64,000 bases of DNA from NCBI GenBank assembly GCA_035540495.1, contig DATLGL010000060.1:62001-126000 (forward strand), read 5' to 3'. The translations under genes were made by a program, and so were the position numbers. The notes below the pieces were generated by a model that did no database searches, was not told the origin of the DNA, and saw nothing but the letters and a program-made list of their open reading frames with translations. Position 1 is the first letter of the stretch; every line of letters begins with the position of its first letter. The DNA is from DASVEG01 sp035540495 (GTDB lineage: Bacteria > Actinomycetota > Acidimicrobiia > Acidimicrobiales > CADCTF01). Below are positions 24,779-33,311 of this stretch, in pieces.

Positions 24779-25048
24779 GTGGCCAACATCAAGAGCCAGA
24801 TCAAGCGCAACCGGCAGAACGAGCAGCGCCGCCTGCGCAACAAGGCCGTCAAGTCCGAGGTGAAGACGCGCGTCAAGAACGCCGTCACCACCGCTGAGTC
24901 CGGCGCCGAGACCGCGCCCGAGGCGCTCCGGATCGCCATCAAGCGGATCGACAAGGCCGCCACCAAGGGCGTCATCCACAAGAACCAGGCGGCTCGCCGG
25001 AAGAGCCGCCTGATGAAGCGCATCGCCCGCGCCGCCGCCGGCGAGTAG
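24779..25048 (+). CDS. rpsT: 30S ribosomal protein S20
   Basis: An 89-residue basic protein beginning MANIKSQIKRNRQNEQRRLRNK and ending in RAAAGE, the complete S20. It binds 16S rRNA and helps early 30S assembly. The start is GTG at 24779. It is a single-gene unit on the plus strand between two minus-strand blocks, with a strong hairpin 25 bases after its stop. Confidence 0.97.
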   Translation: MANIKSQIKRNRQNEQRRLRNKAVKSEVKTRVKNAVTTAESGAETAPEALRIAIKRIDKAATKGVIHKNQAARRKSRLMKRIARAAAGE

Positions 25049-25073
25049 CGCAGCACCACCCACCTCTTCGAGT

Positions 25074-25118
25074 TCTGGAGGCGGTTTGGGGGCCAGCGCC
25101 CTACGAACCGCCTCCAGA
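25074..25118. terminator. Bidirectional hairpin between rpsT and hydrolase gene
   Basis: A perfect 13-base-pair stem: TCTGGAGGCGGTT (25074-25086) pairs with AACCGCCTCCAGA (25106-25118) around a 19-base loop. It sits between convergent genes. No run of T follows on either side, so termination would rely on the hairpin alone, as often in actinobacteria. Confidence 0.65.
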
Positions 25119-25125
25119 GTCGCGT

Positions 25126-25809
25126 TCAGGCCCCGGCGAGCACCGGCGGGATCCACTCGAGCAGCTTCCGGCGAAGTGCGTCGCCGGCCCCGCTCTGGTT
25201 GAGGAGGTGCCCTGCCCCCGGCAGCACCACGAGTTCGCCCTGCCCACCGGCAAGCTCGTTCACCACCTCGCTGCACATGACCGGCAGGATCTCGTCGCGG
25301 TCGCCGTGGATGAGCAGCATCGGCGTGCCGTAGAGGCGCTCGGCCTGCTCGCACCCCGCCGACTGGGTCGCCAGGGTGACGACACCTGCGACCATCGTCG
25401 GCAGTGCGATCGCGGTCCGCACGGCGATGGCGCCGCCGAAGGAGTGACCGACGGTCACGAACCGCTCCGCCCCCGCCCGGCTGGCGAGGTCGACCGCAGC
25501 CGCCATGTCGAGCGTGCACTCGTCGAGGTCGTTCGGCTGCCGGTAGCCGACACGGATCACGCCGATGCCCTGAGACGCGAACGCGTCTCCGAGATCGTGG
25601 TACGAGCCGTCGGCCGGGCCGAGCAGCCCGCCCATCGCTCCGCCGCCCATCACCACGCACCGGGTCTCGTCGCGGGTGCCGTGCCACAAGAGGGTGAGGA
25701 GCCCGCCGAGGGTGTAGATCTCGACGTGGCGGAAGGTGGGCGTGACCTCGACCTCCTGGATCGCCAGGCTGCGGAGGAAGTCGAACGGCCGCGAAGGGTC
25801 GCCGCTCAC
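25126..25809 (-). CDS. Alpha/beta hydrolase
   Basis: A 227-residue serine hydrolase-fold protein. The nucleophile elbow is GHSFGG (about residue 119). A GDRDEILP segment carries the acid residue, and a PGAGHLLN segment carries the catalytic His. An oxyanion-type turn MGGGAMGG lies near residue 54. The substrate is unknown. The GTG at 25809 overlaps the M16 peptidase stop as GTGA, so it is part of the peptidase operon. Confidence 0.83.
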   Translation of the reverse strand: MSGDPSRPFDFLRSLAIQEVEVTPTFRHVEIYTLGGLLTLLWHGTRDETRCVVMGGGAMGGLLGPADGSYHDLGDAFASQGIGVIRVGYRQPNDLDECTLDMAAAVDLASRAGAERFVTVGHSFGGAIAVRTAIALPTMVAGVVTLATQSAGCEQAERLYGTPMLLIHGDRDEILPVMCSEVVNELAGGQGELVVLPGAGHLLNQSGAGDALRRKLLEWIPPVLAGA

Positions 25810-27158
25810 GCCGGCTGCGCGACCTCGACCTCTGCGAGCGCACCGGCGATCGGTGCGACGGTGGTCGCGTCGCCCACCAGCACCGACACGAGCTGGCTCG
25901 GCCGGAAGTAGCGACGGGACGCGTCGATCGCTTCGGCTTCGGTGATCGCGGCGACGGCGGCCGGGAAGTCGCGCAGGTAGCTGATCGGCAGGTCGACGGC
26001 GGCGAGGGTGGCCAGGTACGACGCGAGGCCGGACTGGGTCTGGATCGCCATCGCGAGGGTTCCCGACAGGTAGCGCTTCGCAGACGCCATCTCCGCCTCG
26101 GAGATCGGGCCCACCAGCATGCGCTCGAGCTCGTACCTGATCTCGACGAGCGCGGGGCCGGTGTGCTCGGTCCCGACGTCGGTCTGGAGCGAGAAGAACG
26201 ACTGCTGGCGCAGGTGCTGGACGCCGGTGCTGACGCCGTAGGTGAAGCCGCGGCGCTCGCGGATGTTGTCGCTGAGCCGGCTGATGAAGTAGCCGCCGAC
26301 GACGAGGTTGGCGAGGGCGAGGGCCGGGTAGTCGGGGTGCTTCCGGTCGACGGCCGGCCCCGCCATCCGGATGTTCGTCTGGACGGCGCCGCGGCGGTCG
26401 ACGACGACCATCGGGCCCGGGCGGATCGGGCCGGGCGCCGCGAGCCCAGGGGGGTCGACCGCCGACGGGGTCGTCCAGCCCGAGAAGGCGTCGGCGGCCA
26501 GTGCCACCGCGCGCTCGGGACGCACGTCGCCGACGAGGACGAGCACCGCGCCCGCGGGCAGAAGCCACTTCTCCCGCGCCGCAAGGAGCGCGGGCGGACG
26601 GACCTTCGCAACCTCGCCAGGATCGGGCAGGCCTCGGCCGTACGGATGGCGCCCGAACATCCGCCGGAGGAGCGCTTCCCGCGCCACGGTCTCGGGCTGG
26701 CTCCTCGCGAGCGTGATGTCCTGCACCATGCGCTCCCGCTCGAGCGTCACCTCGTCGGCCGGATGCGACGAGTCGACCAGCACCTCGGCCATCAGATCGA
26801 GGAGGACGGGAAGCGACGGCGACAGCGCGCTGCCCGTGACGACGACGTCCTCGTCGTCGGAGTGGGCGTCGAGGTTGCCGCCGATCGACTGGAGCAGCTC
26901 GGCGATGTCGGTTGCAGAGCGGCTGCTGGTGCCCGCGAGCAGGGTGCGGGCCAGCATGCTCATGCGGGCCGACGGAGCGGCGGTGCCGCGGGCGGTCGGG
27001 ATCAGGAGTCGCGCCTCCACACGCGGCACGCCGCTGCGCCGCGCTGCGATCACGCGAAGCCCGTTCGCCAGCACCTCGTCGGCGACCGACGGCAGCTTCA
27101 CCGGACGCGGGCTCGCCACTGCAGGGATCTCGACGAGGGCGCCGGCGCGGCCGTTCAC
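25806..27158 (-). CDS. M16-family peptidase-like subunit lacking HXXEH
   Basis: A 450-residue protein with two M16 halves. The zinc motif HXXEH is absent at its expected place near residue 60. The substrate-binding Arg/Tyr pair of the family is kept in ERRGFTYGVSTG (about residue 305). This matches the non-catalytic partner in bacterial heterodimeric M16 enzymes, analogous to the alpha subunit of mitochondrial processing peptidase. The GTG start at 27158 overlaps the catalytic partner's stop as GTGA. Confidence 0.85.
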   Translation of the reverse strand: MNGRAGALVEIPAVASPRPVKLPSVADEVLANGLRVIAARRSGVPRVEARLLIPTARGTAAPSARMSMLARTLLAGTSSRSATDIAELLQSIGGNLDAHSDDEDVVVTGSALSPSLPVLLDLMAEVLVDSSHPADEVTLERERMVQDITLARSQPETVAREALLRRMFGRHPYGRGLPDPGEVAKVRPPALLAAREKWLLPAGAVLVLVGDVRPERAVALAADAFSGWTTPSAVDPPGLAAPGPIRPGPMVVVDRRGAVQTNIRMAGPAVDRKHPDYPALALANLVVGGYFISRLSDNIRERRGFTYGVSTGVQHLRQQSFFSLQTDVGTEHTGPALVEIRYELERMLVGPISEAEMASAKRYLSGTLAMAIQTQSGLASYLATLAAVDLPISYLRDFPAAVAAITEAEAIDASRRYFRPSQLVSVLVGDATTVAPIAGALAEVEVAQPA

Positions 27159-28474
27159 TGCGCAGCTCCGGGGACGACCTCGAGCACAGCGCGTTTGTTC
27201 GGACGGATCCAGGTCTGCGCGACCTTCATGACCGACGCAGCATCGACCGCCTCGAGCAACGACGGCAGCTCGTTGACCACCTCGGCCCGATGACGTTGCT
27301 GCTCGAGCGTGCACATGAGCATCGTCCGCTGCAGGAGGTTGTCGATCCGGCGCAAGTGGCCGGAGACGAAGCTGACCACCACCCGCCGCAGCTCGTCGTC
27401 TGCGACGCCGTCGTTGGCGATGCGATCGACCTCCTCGTCCACAGCCGCGAGCACGCTGTCCGCGGCGACGCCAGGGTGGTACGCCAGCACCTGCAACATC
27501 GTCGGGTCGCGCACGTCGAGGGCGTCGCCGAACGTGCCGATCATCCCGCCGAGGTGCGAGGCCAGCCGGTCGCGCTTCACCAGGCGCTGGTACAGCCGGG
27601 AGGCGTCGCCGTCGGTGAGGAGCTCGACAAGGACGACGGCGGCGAGGAAGTCGTCGAGCTCGTTGATCGGGTCGGGTACCCGATAGCCCGCCGCGAGGGC
27701 CGGCACGGGCGCCATCGGATCGACCTTCTGCCCACGCCTCTCCTCGTCAGGCGCCGGCTCCCCGCAGTCGGGCGGCGGCGCCACGGGACGAGCGGGGATG
27801 TCGCCGAAGTGCTTCTCGATCAGGTTCAGGGTCGCATCGACGTCGAGGTCGCCGGCCACTGCGAGCACGGCGTTGCCGGGTGCGTAGTAGGTGTCGAAGA
27901 AGTCGGCCGCATCGTCGACCGTCGCCGACTCGAGGTCGACGAAGCTGCCGTAGCCGTTGTGCGCGTTGTTGAACGTCCGGTACATGATCGGCGGAAGGTC
28001 GATCCACGGGAACCCGCCGTAGGGACGGTTGAGCACGTTGACCCGGATCTCCTCCTTCACCACGTCGATCTGGTTCTGGAGGCTCTCCTCCGTCAGACGG
28101 ACGCCACGCATCCGGTCGGCCTCGAGGAAGAGAGCGAGGTCGAGGGCGTTGCTCGGCAGCATCGCCAGGTAGTTCGTGTAGTCCGACCTGGTGCTGCCGT
28201 TGCCGATGCCGCCGTTGCCCTCGATCAGCCGGTCGGCCTCGCCCTTGTCGAGCGTCGCCGTGCCCTGGAAGCACAGGTGCTCGAAGAGGTGGGCGAACCC
28301 CGTGCGGCCCTCGGGCTCGCTCCGGAACCCGACGTCGTAGTTGACGGTCGTGGCGATCGTCGGAGCCGACCGGTCGGGCGAGAGGACGACGCGCAGGCCG
28401 TTCTTCAGCGTGGCCCGCTCGACGGCGAGGGCCGGAGCGGGGAGGCGTGACGGCCTCGAGGTGCGGGTCGGCAT
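27155..28474 (-). CDS. M16-family zinc peptidase, catalytic subunit
   Basis: A 439-residue metallopeptidase. The inverted zinc motif HXXEH is H62-L-F-E65-H66 in GFAHLFEHLCFQGT, and the distal glutamate lies in the EEIRVNVLNRPYGG region. The R/Y pair seen in its partner is not evident here, so the two genes complement each other. Such pairs usually degrade or process small proteins. No signal peptide is visible at the N terminus (MPTRTSRPSRLPAPA), so a cytoplasmic site is likely. Confidence 0.88.
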   Translation of the reverse strand: MPTRTSRPSRLPAPALAVERATLKNGLRVVLSPDRSAPTIATTVNYDVGFRSEPEGRTGFAHLFEHLCFQGTATLDKGEADRLIEGNGGIGNGSTRSDYTNYLAMLPSNALDLALFLEADRMRGVRLTEESLQNQIDVVKEEIRVNVLNRPYGGFPWIDLPPIMYRTFNNAHNGYGSFVDLESATVDDAADFFDTYYAPGNAVLAVAGDLDVDATLNLIEKHFGDIPARPVAPPPDCGEPAPDEERRGQKVDPMAPVPALAAGYRVPDPINELDDFLAAVVLVELLTDGDASRLYQRLVKRDRLASHLGGMIGTFGDALDVRDPTMLQVLAYHPGVAADSVLAAVDEEVDRIANDGVADDELRRVVVSFVSGHLRRIDNLLQRTMLMCTLEQQRHRAEVVNELPSLLEAVDAASVMKVAQTWIRPNKRAVLEVVPGAAQ

Positions 28475-28529
28475 AGGAGCGGCACGCTACCCGTGGGCTG
28501 CTCGGTCCGACTGCGGTCGCGCCCGAAGT

Positions 28530-29552
28530 TCAGCGGCGGGACAGCTGGCACAACCGCGCGACGAGAACCTCCATCACGAGCGGCTCCGGCCACCCTTTCG
28601 CACCGCGGAGATCGAGGTCGGCCTCGGCGAGGAGCTCGATGGCGCGCCGGATCCGGCCGCTGCCGAGGCGGCGTGCCGAGCTCAGCGCCTTCTTCGCCGG
28701 GAAGGTGCTGCCCTTGAGCCCGAGCACCTGTGCCGCCTCAGCGTCGCTGCGCACGCCTGCGCCGTCGAGCCGGAGCATCTGCTGAAAGTGACGATGAAGT
28801 GTGGCCATCACGACGAGGGGGTGACGCTCGCCCCCGGCCATCATCCGGTGGAGGTGCTGGAGCGCGAGGGCCTGGTCGCCCTTGTCGACCGCGTCGGTGA
28901 GGTCCCACAGTGCGACCGACCCTGCAGTACCGAGGAACGGCTCGAGCTCTTCGACGCCGATGCGTGTGCCCTCGCCGTAGGCGGACACGAGGGTGTCGAT
29001 GATGCCGCCGAGGCGGGCCACGTCTTCCCCGAGATGATCGGAGAGGCGGGCGCCGGCCGGAGCGTCGAACTGCAACGGCGACGCCTTGAGCCGGTCGACG
29101 ATCCAGCTGGTGCGCTCCTTGGCCTGCCGGGGCAGACCCGCGTCGACCTGCTCGCCCTGCTGCTTGATCGCGGCGACGAGCTTCGCCGGGATCGTGCCGC
29201 CTCCGCCGACGAGCACGAGCACGGTGGTGTCGAGCGGCTGCGAGAGGTACTCGAGGAGGCGTGCTCCTTCGTCGGCGGTGAGCAAGCCGGCGTTGCGCGC
29301 GACGACGATCCGCCGGTCGGTGAGGAAGGGCGGGGTCAGGCACGCGTCGAGCAGCGCGGCGACCCGCTGCTCGTCCCCCTGCTGCAGCGTGATGTCTTCC
29401 ACGGCGAGCGAGTGATCGTCGTCGCCGACGAGCTCGCCCAGGAGCTCGCGCACCGCGTCCGACAAGAGCGTCGGATCGTCGCCCCGCACGAGGTACACGG
29501 GCTTCGGGGCACCGCTCGCCGTTGCGCTTCGCGCTGCCCTCGCTGCGCTCAT
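28530..29552 (-). CDS. holA: DNA polymerase III subunit delta
   Basis: A 340-residue clamp-loader subunit that opens the beta sliding clamp. It opens with PVYLVRGDDPTLLSDAVREL (residues 18-37) in the AAA+-like domain I and includes DRRIVVARNAGLL. The C-terminal collar domain (from about 225) contains ALWDLTDAVDKGDQALALQHL and RMMAGGERHPLVVMATLHRH, both characteristic of HolA. ATG 29552 overlaps the folP2-like stop as ATGA. Confidence 0.92.
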   Translation of the reverse strand: MSAARAARSATASGAPKPVYLVRGDDPTLLSDAVRELLGELVGDDDHSLAVEDITLQQGDEQRVAALLDACLTPPFLTDRRIVVARNAGLLTADEGARLLEYLSQPLDTTVLVLVGGGGTIPAKLVAAIKQQGEQVDAGLPRQAKERTSWIVDRLKASPLQFDAPAGARLSDHLGEDVARLGGIIDTLVSAYGEGTRIGVEELEPFLGTAGSVALWDLTDAVDKGDQALALQHLHRMMAGGERHPLVVMATLHRHFQQMLRLDGAGVRSDAEAAQVLGLKGSTFPAKKALSSARRLGSGRIRRAIELLAEADLDLRGAKGWPEPLVMEVLVARLCQLSRR

Positions 29553-30382
29553 GCGGCCTCGAGGACGGCTGCGACGACGTCCGCCACCCGGCGCGTGCCC
29601 CGCACGTCGTGAGCACGGATGATCCGGCAGCCGCGGACGATGCCGAGGGCCGTGGCCGCGAGCGACGCCTCTCTCCGGTCGCCGACCTCGAGGTCGAGCA
29701 GCTTGCCGAGAAAGGTCTTGTTCGACGCCGACAGCAACAACGGGTAGCCCAGTACGGCGAGCTGATCGGACGCGCGCAGCAACTCGAGCGACTGCTGCCA
29801 CGTCTTCCCCAGGTCGAGGCCGGCGTCGACGACGATTCGCTCCGGCGGCATGCCGGCGGCTTCGGCCGCTCGCGCCAACTCGACGAGGCGTTGACGGACG
29901 GCGTTCACGACGCCCTCCGGGTACTCGGGCTCGGGATCCGCGACTCGTGGGCGGAGGCGGATGTGCGTCGCCACCACCGTCGCCTCAGCCTTCGCCGCCA
30001 CGGCGAGGTAGTCGGGGTCGGCGAAGCCGCTGATGTCGTTGCCGACGCACGCTCCTGCGTCGAACGCCTGTCTCGCGACCTCCGCCCGCCACGTGTCGAC
30101 CGACAGCGCGATGTCGAACCTGGCGGCGAGGGCCTCCACCGCGGGGATCACCCGATCGAGCTCCTCCTGCTCGTCGACCTCAGGGCCCGGACCGGCCTTG
30201 ACGCCACCGACGTCGAGCAGGTCGGCTCCAGCTTCGACCTGCGACTCGGCGAGGCGCAGGAAGTCGTCGAACCGGTAGTGAGCCCCCTTGTCGTAGAACG
30301 AGTCTGGGGTGCGGTTGAGGATGCCCATGACGAGCGCGCGCGTCGTGATGTCGAACTGGCGGGACCCGAGCGCGAGGCGCAC
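29549..30382 (-). CDS. folP2: FolP2-type dihydropteroate synthase-like protein
   Basis: A 277-residue TIM-barrel protein of the DHPS family. The first signature reads MGILNRTPDSFYDKG instead of the canonical NVTPDSFSDGG, and DVGGVKAGPG replaces DIGGESTRPG. Both changes are those of mycobacterial FolP2, for which DHPS activity has not been shown (family knowledge). Folate synthesis by this protein is therefore doubtful. The GTG start at 30382 lies inside comEC, giving a 203-base overlap; the conserved MGIL block itself lies within comEC, so a large overlap is unavoidable. Confidence 0.85.
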   Translation of the reverse strand: MRLALGSRQFDITTRALVMGILNRTPDSFYDKGAHYRFDDFLRLAESQVEAGADLLDVGGVKAGPGPEVDEQEELDRVIPAVEALAARFDIALSVDTWRAEVARQAFDAGACVGNDISGFADPDYLAVAAKAEATVVATHIRLRPRVADPEPEYPEGVVNAVRQRLVELARAAEAAGMPPERIVVDAGLDLGKTWQQSLELLRASDQLAVLGYPLLLSASNKTFLGKLLDLEVGDRREASLAATALGIVRGCRIIRAHDVRGTRRVADVVAAVLEAA

Positions 30383-32156
30383 GGGCCGAAGCTACCCGGA
30401 CGGTGAGACGCTTCCCGTCGGGCCGTACGTCGACCGTGAACGGACCGGCGCTGACGACGACCGGCCGCTCGACGGCGACCGCGTCGGCCAGTTGGTGGTT
30501 CGCGGGGGCGAGGACCAGCGCGATGGGTAGGCGGTCTCGCACCGGCCCGATCGTGCGCCACGCTGCCCTCGACGACGAGGTCACCACGAGCACGTCGACT
30601 CGTCGCACCCCGGCAACTCGGAGCGCTCCGAGCAACCGGCCTGGCTGGGAGCGGGCCTGCGACGTCACGACGGCGACGCGGCCGGCTCGCCAGAGCGTGT
30701 CGCCTCCGCCGGATGCAAGTGCCACGCCTTCGACAGGCACGCGCGCAGCCGTCACGCCGACGACGGGTGTCAGCACCAGAGCGCCCATCGCGGCCCCAAG
30801 GCCGACGCGCCGCCAGCGGCGGGCGGGGACGTACCTCGCCGCGGCCCACGCGGCGCCACCGGCGATCGCCAGCGCGATCGCGGCACGGGGCGTGATCCAC
30901 GGCATCCGGAGCCCGGCCGACCATCGGGCGACCGCGCTCAACCAGGCGAGGAGCAGGCGCGTCGGCAGGTGGATGACCGTCGCTGCGGTGCCACCCAGCA
31001 CTCCCGCGATCGATCCTGCGGCGACGCCCCACATCATCAACGGCCCTGCGGCCGGCCCCGCGAGCAGGTTCGCGGGCAGCGACACGAGCGGCACCGGGCC
31101 GAACAAGGGGAGCAGCAACGGCATGACGGCAACCTGAGCCGCGGCGGTGACAGCCAGCGGTTCGGGCATCCACTGACGGAGGGCGGGCGCGAGCACGGCG
31201 AGCCCGACGCATGCTGCGACCGACAGGCCGAACCCGATCGAGTGAACCAGCAGCGGGTCGACGAGGACGAGCCCGGTCACCGCCAGCGCCAGCACTCGAA
31301 GCGGGGCGACCGGCCGGCCCAGCGTCGACGCGAGGAGCGTCACGCCCGCCATCACGACGGCGCGCGTCACCGACGGCTCCCACCGGGTCACCGTCCCGAA
31401 GACGGCGAGCAGCAGCACGGCGGTTGCGAACCTCGGCGTGAACCTGAGCCGCCGGAGCACCGGCGCGGCAAGCGCGAGGAGGAAGGCGACGTTCTGGCCC
31501 GAGACCGCCAACAGGTGCGTCAGCCCCGACGCCCGGAAGTCCTCGACCTCGGCCGGGTCCTGCTCCCGATCATCGCCGAGGACCACGCCGGTGAACAGCG
31601 CCCGCTGGTCGTGGTCGAACGAGGTGGTGCCGCGCAGCAGCAACCGCCGGGAGCCGTTGGCGACGCGTGCGACCGGCGAGCCGCCGTCGAGCCTCCGGGC
31701 ATCGGTCACGACGAGTCGCCCTGCGAGATGGCGCGACGCGAGACGCGCCCGTCGCACGTCGTCGAACGGCGAGTATCGACCCACGACCTGCCACCGCTCA
31801 CCCGCCGCGGCGTTCACCATCGATCCCGCGTCCGCACCGACGGTCATCCGCAGCCGCATCCCGTCGATCCGCGCGTCGACACGTGACCCGCCCGGTTGCG
31901 ACCGTGGATCGGCGACGAGGGTGGCGATGCCTTCGATGCGCGAACCGGCGACGAGCGCAGGCGTCAACCCGTTCCACGCACGGGCACCGAGGGTGCCGCC
32001 GCAGACGAACACCGCCGCTACGACGAGCGGAGCGCGGCGACCGCTGGTGAGCAGCACGAGGACGGCCAGCACGATCGCCACCGAGGGCGCGTCGAACTTC
32101 GTCCACGCACCGGCGAGCGCGGCGGCCGCCACAGCGACGACCGCTCGGTCGCTCAC
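30180..32156 (-). CDS. comEC: ComEC/Rec2-like DNA uptake channel
   Basis: A 658-residue polytopic membrane protein. It has N-terminal helices and an OB-like DUF4131 region (residues 20-170). The ComEC competence core follows (about 190-470), with GLTHLLAVSGQNVAFLLALA and TVTRWEPSVTRAVVMAGVTLLA. It imports single-stranded DNA during transformation. The C-terminal beta-lactamase-like part is reduced: VDVLVVTSSSRAAW stands where the HxHxDH metal motif should be. The last 67 codons overlap folP2 and read as an Arg/Pro-rich tail. GTG 32156 overlaps the comEA stop. Confidence 0.87.
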   Translation of the reverse strand: MSDRAVVAVAAAALAGAWTKFDAPSVAIVLAVLVLLTSGRRAPLVVAAVFVCGGTLGARAWNGLTPALVAGSRIEGIATLVADPRSQPGGSRVDARIDGMRLRMTVGADAGSMVNAAAGERWQVVGRYSPFDDVRRARLASRHLAGRLVVTDARRLDGGSPVARVANGSRRLLLRGTTSFDHDQRALFTGVVLGDDREQDPAEVEDFRASGLTHLLAVSGQNVAFLLALAAPVLRRLRFTPRFATAVLLLAVFGTVTRWEPSVTRAVVMAGVTLLASTLGRPVAPLRVLALAVTGLVLVDPLLVHSIGFGLSVAACVGLAVLAPALRQWMPEPLAVTAAAQVAVMPLLLPLFGPVPLVSLPANLLAGPAAGPLMMWGVAAGSIAGVLGGTAATVIHLPTRLLLAWLSAVARWSAGLRMPWITPRAAIALAIAGGAAWAAARYVPARRWRRVGLGAAMGALVLTPVVGVTAARVPVEGVALASGGGDTLWRAGRVAVVTSQARSQPGRLLGALRVAGVRRVDVLVVTSSSRAAWRTIGPVRDRLPIALVLAPANHQLADAVAVERPVVVSAGPFTVDVRPDGKRLTVRVASARAPRARVPPVRHHDARARHGHPQPHPRLVLRQGGSLPVRRLPAPRRVAGRSWSRPARRRWRQGRSGP

Positions 32157-32872
32157 ACCCGCACCCGCTTCCGCAGCGCGGCGAGTTTCGCCTCGCCGAT
32201 GCCGCGGACCTCGAGCAACTCCTCGACCGACCGGAACTTCCCCTTCTCCCGCCGGTACTCGAGGATCGCCTCGGCCGTCGCCGGCCCGACGCCGGGCAGG
32301 GCATCGAGCTGCTCGAGCGTCGCGGTGTTGAGGTCGACCAACCCGTCGCCGGCGGCCCCACCGGACGACGCCGCGCCCGACGCGGCTCCCACGGCAGGCG
32401 GTGGCGCCTCGCCCACCTTGGGCAGGTAGATGCGCTCGCCGTCGTTCAGCCGCGCCGCGAGGTTGAGGGCATCGAGCATCGCGTCGGCCGTCGGTCCGCC
32501 CGCGGCCTCCACGAGGTGCGCGACACGCGATCCGGCAGGCAGCTCGTAGAGGCCGGGACGAGCGAAGGCACCGGCGGCATGCACGGCCACGAGCCCTCCA
32601 CTCGTCGACCCGTCTCCCGAGGCGGGCGCGCCGGGCGAACCGGCCGCCCCCGACGCGCCGGACGCGCCGGCCCCAGCCGAGGGATCGCCGGCCGACCCCA
32701 CCGCGGGCAGCGACACCTCGGGAACGACCGACGACGACGGCCCCCACCCCATCGCCAGCAGCGCGGACGCCGACGCCGCCAGCGCTCCGACAGCGACGAT
32801 CGCGGCGCGAGGTGACGCCCAAGACGGCCGCCGTGCCCGCAGCGCGTCGACCAGCAACGCGCCGATCGACAT
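32153..32872 (-). CDS. comEA: ComEA-like DNA-binding competence protein
   Basis: A 239-residue protein. One membrane helix (residues 22-43) is followed by a Gly/Ala/Ser-rich linker and an SLBB domain (GLVAVHAAGAFARPGLYELP, about 95-150). Two helix-hairpin-helix motifs end the protein (VDLNTATLEQLDALPGVG and VEELLEVRGIGEAKL). It binds incoming DNA at the cell surface and passes it to ComEC. The start is uncertain: ATG 32872 has no Shine-Dalgarno, while TTG 32905 has GGAG upstream and would add a run of seven prolines. Confidence 0.88.
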   Translation of the reverse strand: MSIGALLVDALRARRPSWASPRAAIVAVGALAASASALLAMGWGPSSSVVPEVSLPAVGSAGDPSAGAGASGASGAAGSPGAPASGDGSTSGGLVAVHAAGAFARPGLYELPAGSRVAHLVEAAGGPTADAMLDALNLAARLNDGERIYLPKVGEAPPPAVGAASGAASSGGAAGDGLVDLNTATLEQLDALPGVGPATAEAILEYRREKGKFRSVEELLEVRGIGEAKLAALRKRVRV

Positions 32873-32981
32873 GGGCGGTGGCGGTGGTGGCGGCAGCTCG
32901 GGCAATCGACGCTCCGACGACGAAGAAGGTCGTGAGGAGCGCCCGAGGATGCGGCCGGGGCGAACGAGCGGCCCTGGGAAC

Positions 32982-33311
32982 CTATCGCCTGAGCAACTCG
33001 GCGCCAAGGGGGTCTGCGCCGATGCGCGCCACCCACTCCGCCTCGACCTCGAACGGGATGCGGCGATACGCCGCCCAGTGACCGAAGCCGCGAAGACGCC
33101 ACCGCAGGTACGCGTGGAGGTACCGGAGGAGGAAGCCGGTCAGCCCGTAGGTGCGCCACTGCCGGACGTGCACCGCCTCGTGCCGAAGCAGGTGCGACGA
33201 CCCCGCGGCATGGGTGCGCACCGACACGACCGGCCCGATCGTGATGGCAGCAGCGCCGGGAGGAACAGGTCCGCCGACCCACAGCCACCAGCCGCCCGGC
33301 TGGCGCTTCAG
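32982..33311 (-). CDS. Small HEXXH-containing protein, probable peptidase-like
   Basis: About 109 residues, unnamed family. RHEAVHVRQWRTYG (around residues 47-60) contains the zinc-peptidase motif HEXXH, followed by aromatic, basic segments and EVEAEW near the C terminus. This layout resembles short DUF4157-type proteins. The start is unclear: no ATG, GTG or TTG lies between the thioredoxin stop and residue 28. CTG at 33311 overlaps that stop as CTGA and would give LKRQPGGWWLWVGG, a credible N terminus. GTG 33227 would truncate it. Confidence 0.65.
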   Translation of the reverse strand: MKRQPGGWWLWVGGPVPPGAAAITIGPVVSVRTHAAGSSHLLRHEAVHVRQWRTYGLTGFLLRYLHAYLRWRLRGFGHWAAYRRIPFEVEAEWVARIGADPLGAELLRR

